From NCBI GenBank assembly GCA_934597465.1, contig CAKTSC010000074.1, forward strand, positions 1 to 6,845: 6,845 nt of DNA, given 5' to 3'. The position numbers were made by a program, and so were the translations under genes. Under the pieces are notes generated by a model. It was not told the origin of the DNA. It ran no database searches and saw only the letters and a list, made by a program, of their open reading frames with translations. Positions 6,219 to 6,845 of this stretch are shown here, one piece after another. The first letter of the stretch is position 1. Each line of letters opens with the position of its first letter. The stretch is from an uncultured Dysosmobacter sp. (GTDB taxonomy: Bacteria; Bacillota; Clostridia; Oscillospirales; Oscillospiraceae).

Positions 6219-6845
6219 TGCAGGATGTCCTCCTTTCGTGCCTCGATGATGGCGAGGGACCGGGCGGAAAGCTCGGCATTCTTGTTGCGCTTGCCCTTGA
6301 CCCGGTGGTCCAGGGGCGGGATGATGCCGAAGTTCACGTTCATGGGCTGGAAATTCCCGATGCTCTCATTGCTGACGTAGAGCCCCAGGGCCCCGATGGC
6401 CGTCTCCTGGGGGAAATCCACAGGCGCCATGCCCCGGAGCCGCCGGGCAAGCTCGATGCCCGCGAGAAAACCGGAGGCGGCGGACTCCACATAGCCCTCC
6501 ACCCCGGTCATCTGCCCGGCGAAGGCGATCCTGGGCTCGCTCTTGAGCTGATAGTACCGGTTCAGGTACCGGGGGGAATCCAAAAAGGTATTCCGGTGCA
6601 TGACCCCGTAGCGCAAATACTCCGCGTCGCGGAGGGCCGGGATCATGGAGAAGACCCGCTTCTGCTCCGGGAAGCGCAGGTGGGTCTGGAAGCCCACGAG
6701 GTTATAGATGCTGCCCTGGGCGTTGTCCCGCCGCAGCTGCACCACGGCGTAGGGCTCCCTCCCAGTCTTGGGATCCTTCAGGCCCCGGGGCTTCAGGGGG
6801 CCGTAGCGCAGGGTGTCCCGGCCCCGGCGGGCCATGACCTCCACC
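6215..6845 (-). CDS. trmFO: TrmFO, folate/FAD-dependent tRNA uracil-54 methyltransferase (5' part beyond window)
   Basis: TrmFO makes 5-methyluridine at position 54 in the tRNA T-loop, using 5,10-methylenetetrahydrofolate and reduced FAD. Only the last 209 full codons are here, against about 435-450 for the family; the N-terminal FAD-binding part lies outside the window. The fragment opens with VEVMARRGRDTLRYGPLKP, which in homologues directly follows the catalytic Cys region (family knowledge). Other signatures are NLVGFQTHLRFPEQKRVF at about 48-65, RYGVMHRNTFLDSP at 78-91, GQMTGVEGYVESAASG at 110-125 and FQPMNVNFGIIPPL at 165-178. The first in-frame GTG, at 6844, is internal and not the start. 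The stop overlaps the plsX start by 4 bases, and the last codons contain the plsX ribosome binding site. Confidence 0.96.
   Translation of the reverse strand, partial: VEVMARRGRDTLRYGPLKPRGLKDPKTGREPYAVVQLRRDNAQGSIYNLVGFQTHLRFPEQKRVFSMIPALRDAEYLRYGVMHRNTFLDSPRYLNRYYQLKSEPRIAFAGQMTGVEGYVESAASGFLAGIELARRLRGMAPVDFPQETAIGALGLYVSNESIGNFQPMNVNFGIIPPLDHRVKGKRNKNAELSARSLAIIEARKEDILQ
6229..6236 (-). promoter_or_regulatory. Ribosome binding site of plsX, inside trmFO
   Basis: AAAGGAGG on the minus strand, a near-perfect anti-16S complement, lies 10 nt before the plsX ATG and within the last codons of trmFO. It is the strongest Shine-Dalgarno sequence in the window. Confidence 0.8.

Overview
The window holds seven genes, all on the minus strand, with short gaps, high GC and no gene-free stretch over about 150 bases. 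In order of transcription (high to low coordinates) they are: the 3' part of trmFO, plsX, acpP, rnc, a DMT/EamA-type membrane transporter with a histidine-rich tail, uppP, and the 5' part of ftsK/spoIIIE. The content points to a high-GC Clostridia-type Firmicute, plausibly Oscillospiraceae. Supporting signs are folate/FAD-dependent TrmFO, the plsX-acpP-rnc order, GGAGG-type ribosome binding sites and SigA-type promoters. The family assignment is an inference.

Region 1 (about 4001-6845) is a housekeeping cluster for tRNA modification, phospholipid/fatty-acid synthesis and RNA processing. trmFO and plsX overlap by 4 bases (ATGA) and are probably translationally coupled. acpP has its own near-consensus promoter right after the plsX stop, and a leader of about 105 nt that can fold in two mutually exclusive ways. 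rnc follows acpP after 52 nt that contain a terminator-like hairpin. The block ends at a strong 19-bp stem terminator. PlsX makes acyl-phosphate from acyl-ACP, so plsX and acpP act in one pathway. The usual Firmicute neighbours smc and ftsY do not follow rnc.

Region 2 (about 2935-4000) is a single transporter gene with its own extended -10 promoter directly next to the upstream terminator. It looks like a separate transcription unit. Its C-terminus carries 11 histidines in three HxHxH clusters.

Region 3 (1-2934) is an envelope and chromosome-segregation pair. uppP (undecaprenyl-diphosphate phosphatase, lipid-carrier recycling) has an extended -10 promoter and a hairpin-rich leader. ftsK/spoIIIE starts 25 nt after it and runs off the window just past its Walker B motif.

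I found no mobile elements, CRISPR arrays, tRNA or rRNA genes, or any clearly new system. The long plus-strand open frames mirror the minus-strand genes and come from GC-biased codon use. The observations most worth checking are the transporter's histidine tail and the acpP leader.
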